In this document: positions 53,165-63,041 of the stretch, in pieces
Layout of the letters: every line of letters begins with the position of its first letter
Position numbering within the stretch: position 1 is the first letter of the stretch
DNA from: Tupaia tana
Taxonomy: Eukaryota > Chordata > Mammalia > Scandentia > Tupaiidae
Assembly: GCA_026018925.1 (NCBI GenBank)
Contig: JAKSZU010000018.1
Location: 3,504,920-3,568,919 of the forward strand
DNA: 64,000 bases
Direction: 5' to 3'
The notes under the pieces: model-generated
What the model saw: the letters and a program-made list of their open reading frames with translations, nothing else
The model's database searches: none
What the model was told of the DNA's origin: nothing
Made by a program: the position numbers and the translations under genes

Positions 53165-55185
53165 GGCTACACACTAGGCCCAGGCTGTGCCTGCAGGGGA
53201 CCCAGTCACCCACCAGCTCCCCACAGGCCCACTGCTGGGACAGGGACCCCAAGGCCCAGGGACTTAGGAGGCATCCCTCTGGCTTTGCCCACCGCCATGC
53301 TGCGTGCATGGCACCTGCAGGAATACAACAGGCAGAGAGCAGAGAGCACCTGCCCTGCTCCCAGCCAGGCCTTCCCTTCCCAGGCCAACAGCGCCATCTG
53401 CTGGGCCCGCCGGGCTCGGCACCCACCTCAGGCCGGACTCAGAGGCCCCCAGGTTTGGGTCCTGGCAGAGCAAGACCTGTTGGAGTCCCCGGGCCCGGCC
53501 TGCCTCCCACCCCCAGGACAGACCTCTGAAATCCGGCCTTGACCCCCACAGCCCTGGGGGTGGCCCAGACGGGCAGCTGCGGGGACGAGCGCTGGCAAGG
53601 CGGGGGGTGGCTCCGGAAGCTTCCCTGCTCCCGCTGGCATGGCCTGTACGCACACCGCGGTGCTCAGGGTGAGGCCCAGGCCCTGCCTCGGAGGTCCTTG
53701 CCGCCGGGAACAACTCGCGGAGCCCCCGCACCACCTCCCACACTGCAAGCCTTTGCCGTCTCACCGCCTCCTGCCCACTGCCCTCCCACCGGCTCTCCTG
53801 GGCCTCCCCCTTCAGTGGACACTCTGGGCTGTGTGCTCAGAGGGCAAGGCCCGACTCCGGGGGCCGCAGGCACTGTGGGCCACGGCCCTGAGCAGCTGCA
53901 CGTGGCCTCCCGTGCCTGACAGCCTCCTGGTGTGGGGCACGGGCTACCAAGGAGCTCTGAGCTTGCACAGGGATGCCTGAGCCCCAAGCGCTGACGCAGG
54001 ACCTGTATAAAACGCCTCACCGTCTCTAGTCAGGAGGGCCAGGTCCTGGTCGCCTGAGGGGACAGGCCTCAGCTCTCGGCAGCCCCGGGTGGCCTGCTCC
54101 GAGGGCAGGTACAGGGACAAGCAGGCTGGACACGAGTCACCTGGACGGGTACCTTCACGTTCAGCCCCTTCCACTGGCCACGGGCTTGGGCCCCTGCTAA
54201 GACTGAGGGAGGCTGGGGCCAGCTCACCACGGGCCTGCTGTCCACGCAGGGTCCTCCATACCCTCCAGACAAAGTGCCCGGCACTGGGGCCCTGGGCCAG
54301 AGCCTCTGACCAGGTCTTCCGAGAGCCACCCAGGCCACCGGCCACCACCCATCTGCTTGGGAAACACGCCGCGGCCCTGCTCTCCTCTTTAACACTTAAA
54401 AACACACGGGAAATAGAACGGGCTGTTGCAACCACTTCAGAGTCTGCAGGCCCTATGCGCGCGCTCTGTGCAACCACTGCCTCTGTGTTGTTCCAGAACG
54501 TTCTCCCCCAGACAGAAGCCGGCCCACATCGGCAACCACTCCGGTCCCCCGGCCCTGCTCGTCCGCCCTGCCTGTCTCTGCAGGCACCATTCGTCCTGGA
54601 CACGGCACACGTATGGGGCGGCACGTCGCGAAGGACACGGCGGTCCCCGGGGAGGCGCCGCCATGGCCACTTGCCTACGTGCACCCCTCTGCTTTCCTCG
54701 AGGTCGGGTCGAGGTGGTGTCACAGGAGAGCCCATCTCAATGGACGCTGCTTCCTCCTGGCGATCCGACGTCACCCTCGGCCTTCACCTCCCACCTTAGA
54801 GAAGAGGACCCGGCGCAGGAAGGCCGAGAACCCGGCCCGGGCCCTGCCTGAGGGCTGTGTCCCCACACGGAGCCCCTCACCCCCCGAAGCCAGTGCCCAC
54901 CTCGGTGCTCGCCGGAGGAGAACCAGGGGCCCCTGGAGGGTCAGTGCAGCACATTCTCTGCCCTCGTCCTCCTGCCCCCAACCAAGCCCCCGCCTGCTCC
55001 GGGGGAGCCCGGCCCATGGCCTAAGACAGTGCGCCCTGCCTGGGCCAGCGAGAGTCGGGGCCGAACGGGGCGTGCAGGGCTGTATGTGAACAGCGGCTCA
55101 CCAAGGCTGCAGCGTTGCCGGAACACAAACGGCCAGACGCGGCCAAGATGATGCAGAATCGTGCAGACCTTTAACCTGGAGGACA
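53165..55185. other. Unique GC-rich sequence
   Basis: About 2 kb without a recognisable gene or repeat. Confidence 0.5.
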
Positions 55186-55190
55186 ATGCA

Positions 55191-55563
55191 GGACACCCTC
55201 TCAGGGACAGGGAAAGCCCGGTGGACACACAGGCGGGTCGTCGGGACACCCTCTCAGGGACAGGGAGGGCCCGGTGGACACACAGGCGGGTCGTCGGGAC
55301 ACCCCTCTCCAGGGACAGGGAGGGCCCGGTGGACACACAGGCGGGTCAGCAGGACACCCTCTCAGGGACAGGGAGGGCCCAGTGGACGCACAGGCGGGTT
55401 GGAGGGACACCGTCTCAAGAACAGGGAGGGCCAGGTGGACGAACAGGTGGGTTGTCGGGACACCCTCTCAGGGACAGGGAGGGCCTGGTGGACACACAGG
55501 CAGGTTGTCGGGACACCCTCTCAGGGACAGGGAGGGCCAGGTGGACGCACAGGCGGGTTGTCG
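55191..55563. repeat. 53-bp VNTR, seven copies
   Basis: GGACACCCTCTCAGGGACAG, GGAGGGCCCGGTGGACACAC, AGGCGGGTCGTCG repeats starting at 55191, 55244, 55297, 55352, 55405, 55458 and 55511. Copy three is 55 bases. Variants include GACGCACAGG, GACGAACAGG, GTCAGCA and GTTGGAG endings. As 53 is not a multiple of three, overlapping frames rotate through the repeat. Confidence 0.96.
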
Positions 55564-55564
55564 T

Positions 55565-55692
55565 CAGCGGGAAGCCATGTTCACACATAGGCAGAGCCTG
55601 TGGGTGGGCAGTGTGAGAACCTGCTGGGGTGCTGTCTCTCTGTCTCTCCCTGTCTCTCTGGGTCATGGCAGAGATAAATAAAGAAGGAAGCC
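55565..55692 (+). mobile_element. tRNA-related SINE family B, 3' part
   Basis: GGGTGCTGTCTCTCTGTCTC, TCCCTGTCTCTCTGGGTCAT, GGCAGAGATAAATAAAGAAG matches the 3' end of 32153-32390 (gatgctgtctctctttctc, then catggaagaaataaataa). Confidence 0.6.
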
Positions 55693-55694
55693 CC

Positions 55695-56030
55695 CAAGCC
55701 AGCGTACGCCGGTGGGGGCAGGCGGTGGGAGCCAGAGCCCCACCTGGCACTCCTATTCCTCCTCCGTCGAGCGGGGATGGAGGACTGTGGGGGCCAGACA
55801 GGCACCTCTAGGAGCTGCTCTTTCCGGAGTGGACGGCGAGGCCTCCAGAACCTCCACGCCCGGAAGCACCCGGAGCGGCAAGCTCTGGGCTGGGGGGCTG
55901 GGCACTGAGGATGACGAGTGGCTTCTCCCTGTGGGTGGGTCTCCCCAGGGCCGCACGAGAACAGCGCATTCACAGAGCAGCCAGCCCAGGCAACACCAAC
56001 CCGACCAGCGCCATAGCCCCCAGAGCCCCG
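55695..56030. other. Unique GC-rich sequence
   Basis: No gene or named repeat recognised. Confidence 0.5.
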
Positions 56031-56120
56031 GTTTCATAAAGCCAGCCCCCACTGGGCCGCTTTCATTGTTTCCAGATTCTGAAAATATTTGAAAGAGGAT
56101 GCAAATGGGAAAGTCCACCT
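56030..56120. promoter_or_regulatory. AT-enriched patch with an octamer motif
   Basis: CGGTTTCATAAAGCCAGCCC, GCTTTCATTGTTTCCAGATT, CTGAAAATATTTGAAAGAGG and ATGCAAATGGG. ATGCAAAT is the POU-factor octamer, and CATTGTT is SOX-like, about 35 bases away. Inference only. Confidence 0.33.
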
Positions 56121-56385
56121 CCGGCTACGGAGCACTGGGGCTTGCTGTGTCGCTGTCCACGATGCGTCTTGGGACAGCACCAGGGCAGAGGGCCGGAACC
56201 GTGGACGTCACCAAGACAGATGGCTGCAGAGGAGGACGTGACGGATAGCAGCTGGTCACCGGATCATCTCCCTAGCCACAGGGGGCTGAAGGACGGGCAC
56301 CGGGGGGCCTGGGTGTGCCTTTCTTTCTGCCAGAGACCACAGAGCCGGGCAGGCAGGTGGGAGCGCCAGGAGTCCGCTCAGGGAC

Positions 56386-56402
56386 GGGGGGGGGGGGGGG
56401 GG
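56386..56402. repeat. Poly-G run, 17 bases
   Basis: Uninterrupted G homopolymer, the longest in the window. A likely polymorphic and sequencing-error-prone site with G-quadruplex potential. Confidence 0.95.
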
Positions 56403-56504
56403 TTCGGGAGGCCACCACCAACATCCACCCAGCCCCTCTGACCAGGGTAGCCCTGGAGCAGTGAAGCCACACCACACACCCTGCAGCAGAAGGCCACACA
56501 GCAG

Positions 56505-56640
56505 CAGAGTAAGAGTGTGGTGGGTGAAGTCCGGCGAACTTGGGTTCGAATCCCAGTTCTGCCACAGGCAGGCACTGCCTTCTTTGACCTCAGCCTCCAC
56601 GGCTGTGTGACGGGCTTGCTGCGCACACCTGGAAGGCCGC
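56505..56640 (+). mobile_element. MIR SINE, 5' half
   Basis: GCAGAGTAAGAGTGTGGTGG, CGAACTTGGGTTCGAATCCC, AGTTCTGCCACAGGCAGGCA and TCCACGGCTGTGTGACGGGC match the MIR head and core. GGTTCGAATCC is the intact B-box, unusually well preserved. Confidence 0.8.
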
Positions 56641-56644
56641 TCAT

Positions 56645-57180
56645 GCTCCGTGCCGGCGCTGCCCTGGGTGTCTGCAGGCTGGACACGGCGTGCAGGCACC
56701 ACCGACACCTGAGCCCCCTGGGAGGGGCCCGGGGACCCCAGTGAACCTGCCACCAAGCTCCAGGGAGCAAGGGCTTCTTTCTAAAGCCCTGGGAGCTGCT
56801 GGCCAGGGACCGGGTCTGCTGCTGGGCAGGAGGGCTGGGTGCACAGGGCTCGGGAAGCTTGGGGAGTCAGGTGCCCTGTGCCACCTTGCCCCCCCAGCGC
56901 TGTAAGCCACCTGCATCGTGCTTGTGCACCTCTCCCTAACCAGGGAAGATCGTTTGCTATCTCCGCAAAACGCGAGGGTGAGAACAGACACGCACGCGCG
57001 CACACGCTAGCTAACAGGCACCCTCCCACCCGAGCCGTGGCAGACAGCCTGCCATGGTCTGTGTGTTACAAGTCAATTACGCCCACCTCCCAGCCTGCCT
57101 CTGACGCCGCTGGGGACGGCCATCTCACCGTCTGGGGACACGAGGAAGGACGTGGGATGTTCCCCCGGGAGGGGCTTTGC
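56645..57180. other. Unique GC-rich sequence
   Basis: No gene recognised. TTACAAGTCAATTACGCCCA near 57066 is a small homeodomain-like patch. Confidence 0.45.
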
Positions 57181-57189
57181 AGCCCCCGG

Positions 57190-57295
57190 GAGGCCGCCGC
57201 CCGTCAATCACAGGGGTAAATTGGAGGTGGGGGTGGCTCGTTTATTTCCATCCTCCGTAGCAAACGCGCAGCGATGAGAGAAAAAGATGGGGTGG
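57190..57295. promoter_or_regulatory. Candidate conserved noncoding element
   Basis: CCCGTCAATCACAGGGGTAA, ATTGGAGGTGGGGGTGGCTC, GTTTATTTCCATCCTCCG and GATGAGAGAAAAAGATGGGG. TGATTGAC-type (MEIS/PBX-like, reverse strand) and GTTTATTT (forkhead-like) sites are present. Inference from motifs only. Confidence 0.33.
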
Positions 57296-57433
57296 GTCCC
57301 ACGTGCTCGGGCGAGCTCCGGGACAGCCCTGCCCTCCGTCTCTCCCCTCACACAGGCCGTGCCCGCCCGGGGTCACCCTCCAGCACTCAGCTCAGAAGAC
57401 GCCACGGGTCCATATTTCAGTCTCTCCTGGCAT

Positions 57434-57693
57434 TTTCTTTTTCTTTTTTTTTTAAATATGCCAAGAGGGTATGTGTGCTTGCCAGAGACAGAGACAAAGA
57501 GAGAGAGTGAGAAAACACTCCCCAGGGGGCATGGCCACGCAGCACTCCCTCTCCACTTCTCCCTCCTGTTGGGATTCTGGGCACACACACACACGCCCCC
57601 AGTGTGTTTCTCAAGCCACTGGGTCTGGGAGTCGAACTACGTGGTCAGCAGTGCGGGATCCCGCCGCCGTAGCCACCATGCCACAGCCGGCCC
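57434..57693 (-). mobile_element. tRNA-derived SINE family A, older subgroup
   Basis: TTTTTTTTTAAATATGCCAA, GAGGGTATGTGTGCTTGCCA, GAGACAGAGACAAAGAGAGA, CCTGTTGGGATTCTGGGCAC, GGGAGTCGAACTACGTGGTC and ATGCCACAGCCGGCCC. GGATCCCGC (diverged GGATCCCAC) subgroup. Confidence 0.88.
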
Positions 57694-57694
57694 T

Positions 57695-58075
57695 CTGCTG
57701 CAGCCTTCTCCCCTGCAGTGCTTGGACCTTGGCCCTGAGATCGGAGCCTGCTGAAGGCCGGGGCAGCCACACCCCAGCAGGCAGACACCGGCCCCCTCCT
57801 CGAGCCTTGTGCACAGGCAGCCGGCACATGGAGGTGCTGGCATCCACCCCTGAGGTTCTCCCGGCAGGGCGGGTAGGGACAGTATCAACGCCCCCTAGAA
57901 GGGGGCTGTCCTGACCCCAAGGGGAAGGCCGAGTGGCGCCCGACAGCTGCTCATGGCCTGAGTACGCTGAGGGCTGACCTGTCTGGGCCTTGGGGCTCCT
58001 GGGACAGCCCTGAGGCTGGACACGGCAGAGTCCCAGGCCAGCCTCAGGGGCTGTGCTCCCACCCTTCCCAGATGG
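57695..58075. other. Unique GC-rich sequence
   Basis: No gene or named repeat recognised. Confidence 0.5.
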
Positions 58076-58079
58076 ACAC

Positions 58080-58335
58080 ATTTTTTATTTTTTTAAGAGG
58101 CTTCTGCCTTAGGATGTGTTTGTTCACCAGAAAGAGACAGAGCTAGTGAGAGGGAAAGTGAGAAATCACCTCCTGGGGGATGGCACACTGCAATCCCATC
58201 CCCTCCGTTCTCCTCCTGGGATCTCGGGCATACACGTGCCCGGTGTGATTCTCAAGCCACCAGGTCTGGGACTCAAACCGTGGTCGGCCATGTGGGAGTC
58301 CAGTGACATAACTGCTACGCCATCTGCTGGTCCTG
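58080..58335 (-). mobile_element. tRNA-derived SINE family A, full length
   Basis: ATTTTTTTAAGAGGCTTCTG, CCTTAGGATGTGTTTGTTCA, CCAGAAAGAGACAGAGC, CAATCCCATCCCCTCCG, GGACTCAAACCGTGGTCGGC and ACGCCATCTGCTGGTCC. GGACTCCCACATGG subgroup. Confidence 0.92.
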
Positions 58336-58339
58336 GCCA

Positions 58340-58785
58340 GACCCGATGTAATCAGACACCTGGACAGGCACACGGGCCGCCCTCTGTCCTAAGCGGCTTG
58401 CAGCCCAGAGCCGGCACCCTTGGAGAAGTCCCCTCCCCATTCAGGGCGGTGGGGGCTCGGCGCACGGGCACTGCAGGTGGTCAGGTGGGCTTCTATCGCC
58501 AGCGTCATCGCGTCTTCCCTGTCACCGCCATCAGGACTAGCTGGGGCAGCGCCGGCACGACGGCCCGCTCCGAGCTCTCTGGAGCCCCGGCCACGCCCTG
58601 TGCTGGGCACCAGAGGAGCAGTGCCTGGGCGAGCTCCGCCCTCCCCGGAGACCGGAGACCAGGGGGCACGTGGACGGCGCGGTGTGGACGCAGAGGCAGG
58701 AGAGCAGCCTGGGGGCGGGGCAGCTGAGCGAGCCATCGCCCCTCACCGACCACACCCACCCCTCAGCCGGGCCGTGGGGACTGAG
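58340..58785. other. Unique GC-rich sequence
   Basis: No gene or named repeat recognised. Confidence 0.5.
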
Positions 58786-58789
58786 CTCT

Positions 58790-58908
58790 CCGGATTGCTC
58801 GTTTAACCCTGAAAACAACCCTCTGCCCGGCACGTCTGTCGTTCTCACTTTGCAAATAAACAAACTGAGGCCCAAAGAGACAACCTAGCTGAGGTCGGCG
58901 CTGGTCTG
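58790..58908 (-). mobile_element. MIR SINE fragment
   Basis: GCTCGTTTAACCCTGAAAAC, AACCCTCTGCCCGGCACGTC, GTTCTCACTTTGCAAATAAA, CAAACTGAGGCCCAAAGAGA and CAACCTAGCTGAGGTC match the reverse MIR core. Confidence 0.72.
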
Positions 58909-58964
58909 CGGCAGGCACTCAACGCCCCGTCCGTGCCCACCCTCCACACCACAGGAGTGTAACT

Positions 58965-59138
58965 TTACTGTGCACTGGTTGAGGAAGGGCCACCCGTCGT
59001 GGGTTCTGAAGGATGAGTAAGAGTTGGCCAGACAAAGGACACAGCCCAGGAGTCAGGGGCAACATGCAGGATGCAGTCCACAAGAATGCAGAAAAGCGAG
59101 TCGAGGCCCGGAACATAGTAGGTGCTCAGGCAAGACGT
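58965..59138 (-). mobile_element. LINE-2 3'-region fragment
   Basis: GGGTTCTGAAGGATGAGTAA, GAGTTGGCCAGACAAAGGAC and GGGGCAACATGCAGGATGC match the reverse L2 (cttgaaggatgagtaggagt, ttagccaggcagagaagg, acagcatgtgcaaaggc). The ACATAGTAGGTGCTCAGGCA end is a separate + oriented MIR/L2 3' motif. Confidence 0.68.
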
Positions 59139-59395
59139 GTGGACCCATGTGCGGAGCGGGGAGGACAGTGAACGCCAGCCTGCAGGGGTAGCTAAGGAGA
59201 GGCCTCAGGCCTCCACCTGCGCACACGTGTGCACCCAGCGCCTGCCCCCTCCACGCAGCCGCCGCCCCCCTTCCCACCGGTGGTCCTGGCAAGCTGCCGG
59301 GAGCGGGCAACGGAGCCGGAGGAGGAGGCAGGCCGGTCCGCCGCCTCCTGATTTCCGTGGTTCTGGGGAGGACTCTGGGAGGGGAGGCTAGCTGC

Positions 59396-59470
59396 GGCTG
59401 CCGCCCCACTCCCCGGCTGCCCCCCCACTCCCCGGCTGCCGCCCCACTCCCCGGCTGCCGCCCCATCTCC
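59396..59470. repeat. Short C-rich tandem repeat, about 19-20 bp, four copies
   Basis: CTGCCGCCCCACTCCCCGG recurs three to four times, once with CCCCCCCAC. Confidence 0.88.
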
Positions 59471-59544
59471 TGGGAACTCTGGCTCGGGCAGGCCTGCCTC
59501 AGGCCGGGGTGGGAGTCTCGTGGGAGGCCTGCGGGGCAGCCACC

Positions 59545-59665
59545 GCCACTGCTCTGATAACCTTCAGCCCTGACCTCATTTCCCACCGAGGCTCGTGCAA
59601 TTTCTTTCAATTTTCCACATAATTAGCTGAGCGGGAGACACGTCCCCTCTCCGAAGCAGGAAGGA
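59545..59665. promoter_or_regulatory. AT-enriched island, candidate conserved noncoding element
   Basis: GCTCTGATAACCTTCAGCCC, GTGCAATTTCTTTCAATTTT and CCACATAATTAGCTGAGCGG. ATAATTAGCT is a strong homeodomain-type site. No repeat is recognisable. Confidence 0.4.
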
Positions 59666-59669
59666 GCCA

Positions 59670-60290
59670 GCTGCTCTAGCTGAGGGCCTGCGGCGGAGGG
59701 CAGGGCCACCTCTGCAGGCCGGGGGAGGGGGGAAGGGGCGGGATGCAGGCAGAGGACACAGGACTCGGAGTTCTGCAGGCCCAGAGGCCGCTGTGCAGTG
59801 CTGGCCGGCCCAAGCAGCTCTCAGGCCCCTGAAACACACGGGCACACGTAGGACCGGAGGTGACCGGTACCTGCCCGTGCTCGCCAGCGCCCGTCTCCGC
59901 CCCAGCCTGGTCCCAGACACGCCTCAGAATCGTCTGCCCCTCGTCCCTACCGCCCTCTCCTTTCACCCATGGAGAGGCAGGGGTGCGGCAGCTGGGGGCC
60001 CGGGGTCCAGCACCAGCTCCGCGCCAGCCGGACACAGCCACCAGCTTGGTTTTGCCACCTGAGAAGTGGGCACGGCCACGGAGGCTGTCTGGAGGCTGGG
60101 AGGAAAGAGGTCTACAACGGGGGCCATCTGCCCCTCCTTGCAGGCAGCGGCCGCTGCAGAGGCTCAGCTCCTGCAGCCAGGATCCTGTGCTAAGGGCCAC
60201 TGTCATTCCTGCCGGCGAAGAGGCAGGCCCGGATGGTTCTGGAACACTCGCATCAGCAATCCCCAATGTGGCTGAACAAAAGCAGGGAGT
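59670..60290. other. Unique GC-rich sequence
   Basis: No gene recognised. Confidence 0.5.
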
Positions 60291-60296
60291 ATAGGC

Positions 60297-60435
60297 CTGC
60301 CCTGAAGCACAGAGGTTCTACTGGATCCCACACGGTTGACTGGGGTTCAAATCCCAGCTCTGGTGGCTTGAAAAACATGCGTGTGCACAGGTGCGCCCCA
60401 AGTCTTACAGGATGGAGACATGGAGACGGGATCTT
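60297..60435 (+). mobile_element. tRNA-derived SINE family A, diverged, truncated
   Basis: CTACTGGATCCCACACGGTT, GACTGGGGTTCAAATCCCAG, GGTGGCTTGAAAAACATGCG and CCCCAAGTCTTACAGGATGG follow the family head and early body. Older subgroup. The 3' half is missing. Confidence 0.72.
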
Positions 60436-60439
60436 AGTG

Positions 60440-61080
60440 AGCACAGGCAGCAAGGGGAGAAGGGGACAAAGGCCTCCTGAAGGCCCCAGTCCCCTCCTGG
60501 GCCTGTCTCCCTACCTGAGCGAAGTGCAAGACCGTCCCATCCACCTTGGACATCACGCCTCCCAAAATGCACATGAGACTCTCAGGAGAGGTTTCTCCTG
60601 GAAGGGGAAAACGCACACCGCAGCCTCACCCGGGCAGGAGCGGTCCCCTCGGCCCCCCAACTCCAGGGAGCCTTGGGCTCCTCAAACGGCCTTCCCCTGC
60701 TTCCTCCCTGCAGAGCCCAGCGTGGGGCCTGCGATTCTTCACGGGCTTCCCCGGCCCGCGGCCTGCGGCTGCCCGGCCACCCCAGGCAGAGCCAGGCACA
60801 GCGCCCACGGAACGCCAAGGCTAGAGTGCAGCCTGGGCCCCAGCAGCCCGGACTGGGCCTGGACCTGGACCGCACCTCCTGGCCTGGGCTGCTCACTCCA
60901 GCACACAGCCATCAAGTCCCAGGAGCCCCAACTCCTGGGACGCAGGTGACAACAGCGCTGTTCCCTGCAGGTAGCAGAGCGTCCACGGCCGATCAGAACA
61001 CCTGAACCTGCCGGGGTCCTGGGGTTCAGGGCCTGGCCCAGCAGCGGGGGAGCAGCGGCCTCCAGAGCCAGCTTGACAGG
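60440..61080. other. Unique GC-rich sequence
   Basis: No gene or named repeat recognised. Confidence 0.5.
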
Positions 61081-61084
61081 GCTG

Positions 61085-61155
61085 TCGGGGGACACGAGGG
61101 TTTCTGGAAGAGACGCCGTCTGAAATGGAGCTTGCCCAGGTGACAGGGTGGAGGA
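61085..61155 (-). mobile_element. LINE-2 fragment (weak)
   Basis: GGGTTTCTGGAAGAGACGCC, GTCTGAAATGGAGCTTGCCC resembles the L2 gcttcctggaggaggtgcc, atctgagctgag segment. Confidence 0.4.
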
Positions 61156-61159
61156 CCCC

Positions 61160-61750
61160 AGTTACAGGAGACCGCCAGGCTTACCGAGGAGGCCAGGGCC
61201 AGCCTGGGTTGGGGCAGGGGTGATGGAGCAGGGCCCGAGGGCACGGCGGGGCCTCACGGGGACAGACCCCCTGACCTGACCCTGCAGGAATAGCAGCTGC
61301 TGTTTATGCTGGGCAGGGAGAAGGCTTGAGCCACCAGCCAGCCCAAGGGCCTGGTCACCTGGTCCCCAAGGTGGCGCACGTGAACCTGAGCTGGACTCGG
61401 GCCCCCAGGAGGCACCCCTCGCCCACCCCCACCCGTTACTCTGACGGTGAGCTGGAGACCATGGCCCCAGGGCTTGAGATGGCCTGTGGGGGGCGCTCCT
61501 GGCCCCACTAGGTCAGGAGTAAAAACTAAGGGGATGATGACGCGTGGGCATCCCCGTGACGTGAAGACTGGCCTGGTGACCTGGGCTGCCCAGGGAAGAG
61601 GCCGGAACCCTGGCCAGAGCTGGCTGGCGTGAGGCTGAGGCTCCGCTCCACCTGGGGCTGAGAGGAGGTGACAGCACATCTCACACCAGACACACGTCCA
61701 CACAGACATGCCACCCACTCCTGGCAGGCCACATGAGGCTCCCAGCACAC
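61160..61750. other. Unique GC-rich sequence
   Basis: No gene or named repeat recognised. Confidence 0.5.
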
Positions 61751-61754
61751 CCAG

Positions 61755-61990
61755 TGGGGTGTCCTATGATCACCTCCTCCTAACCTCCGTGCGAGGGGGG
61801 GGTCCCTCCACCTGGAACTTCCTTCCCACCTGCTCCACCCCCCACCCCCACACACACAGCCTTGCACAACTGTGCAGACCTCACTTAGGGTCACTGCCTC
61901 CTGGAAGCCCTCCCAGGCCTGGGCGAGCTCTATCCCAGCTCCCACTGTGTGTGTATCGTGCCAAGGGACAGCTCCGACAGGCGGGCCAGG
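61755..61990 (+). mobile_element. LINE-2 3'-region
   Basis: CCACCTGGAACTTCCTTCCC, CAGACCTCACTTAGGGTCAC, TGCCTCCTGGAAGCCCTCCC and AGGCCTGGGCGAGCT follow L2 (cacctggaatgctcttcccc, ctcaagtgtcacctcctcag, gaagccttccctgacc). Confidence 0.65.
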
Positions 61991-62509
61991 GGCCTGCTGA
62001 GATGGCATGAGGGTGTGGAGTGCCAACGCGGCGTCCTTCCCAAGCCAGTCTGATGCAGGGGCCTGCTGAGGTCCTGCGGGACGAGCCGGGCCGCGGGTGC
62101 CCTGGCAGGTAGAAGGGACTCAAGCTCGACGCCTGTGCAAGCCCGTCAGGCCAGGCCTCTCGGTGCACCCTGAGCCAGCAGCCGCCACCTGGAACCTGCC
62201 AGAAACCTGGGTTCTGAACGCGAAACTCCGGGCCTCGCGAGCTCTCCGGGGACTCAGACACCGCTCGAGCCAGAGCCCCACCCTGAGAGACATAAGCAGA
62301 AAAACAAAAATGCCAGACGCACCGTGACCCTCGAGGTGCACAGCCATGGAGGTACCGTGGTGAGGTGGGCGACGACCTCGGGGCCTTTCCTGGCCATGCG
62401 CCCGCCCTCCTCCCTCCCTGCCACACTCCAAGGCCAGAGCGTCACTGTCCTCTAGGCCTCTAGTCACCGGGCAGGAGTGCCAGCCCCGCTCCCCAGCTCT
62501 GCTGTGTGG

Positions 62510-62655
62510 GGTCCCCCTGCTCCCCACGCTCTCCACCTGTCTCCTGTTGATCTCCTGCCCTGTGGTGGGGGTGGAATCTTGCTGCTCCACCTCTAGCCCC
62601 AGAACACAGCCTGGCACATAGTAGGTGCTCGGCCAACGCTGGATTGGTGAACAGA
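62510..62655 (+). mobile_element. LINE-2 3' end
   Basis: CAGAACACAGCCTGGCACAT, AGTAGGTGCTCGGCCAACGC, TGGATTGGTGAACAGAGG corresponds to the L2 tip (agaacagtgcctggcacata, gtaggcgctcaataaatat, ttgttgaatgaat). Confidence 0.65.
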
Positions 62656-62659
62656 GGAG

Positions 62660-63040
62660 ACCAGCACTTGCTCGTCTGTTTTCAGCTCTCCTGGCAACTG
62701 GTCCTCCTGGCGGGCAGGGCCATCTGGACAGAGCAGGGGCAAGCACTGCCCCCACCCAGTCTGCGGATGGGCAGACTGAGCCCCGGAGACCAGACCTGCC
62801 CTCGGTCCTCGGAGCCTGGACTCCCGCTCCGGTCTCCCTGCGATCTGTCAGCAGGTTCAGGCTCCAGGAGTCGGTACTCGGGCCCTGCCTCCTCCCACCC
62901 ACGAGCAGGCCACAGGGGCCCACGGTCCAACAGCGCGGCTCAGATGGAAGCCACTGCCCGGAGATTGCCGCCTGGGGAGGGGGGAGGCCCGCGTGCGTCC
63001 TCCGAAGGCTCGGCGCAGCTGCCACCCGAGACGGTGCAGA
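62660..63040. other. Unique GC-rich sequence
   Basis: No gene or named repeat recognised. Confidence 0.5.
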
Positions 63041-63041
63041 C

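Noticed and set aside
54655-54700. GCCGCCATGGCC as a Kozak start of a gene
   Set aside because: The frame after it is short on domains, and no promoter, splice or homology evidence accompanies it.
55161-55681. Overlapping frames in the 53-bp VNTR as genes
   Set aside because: Same cause. The frames shift because 53 is not divisible by three.
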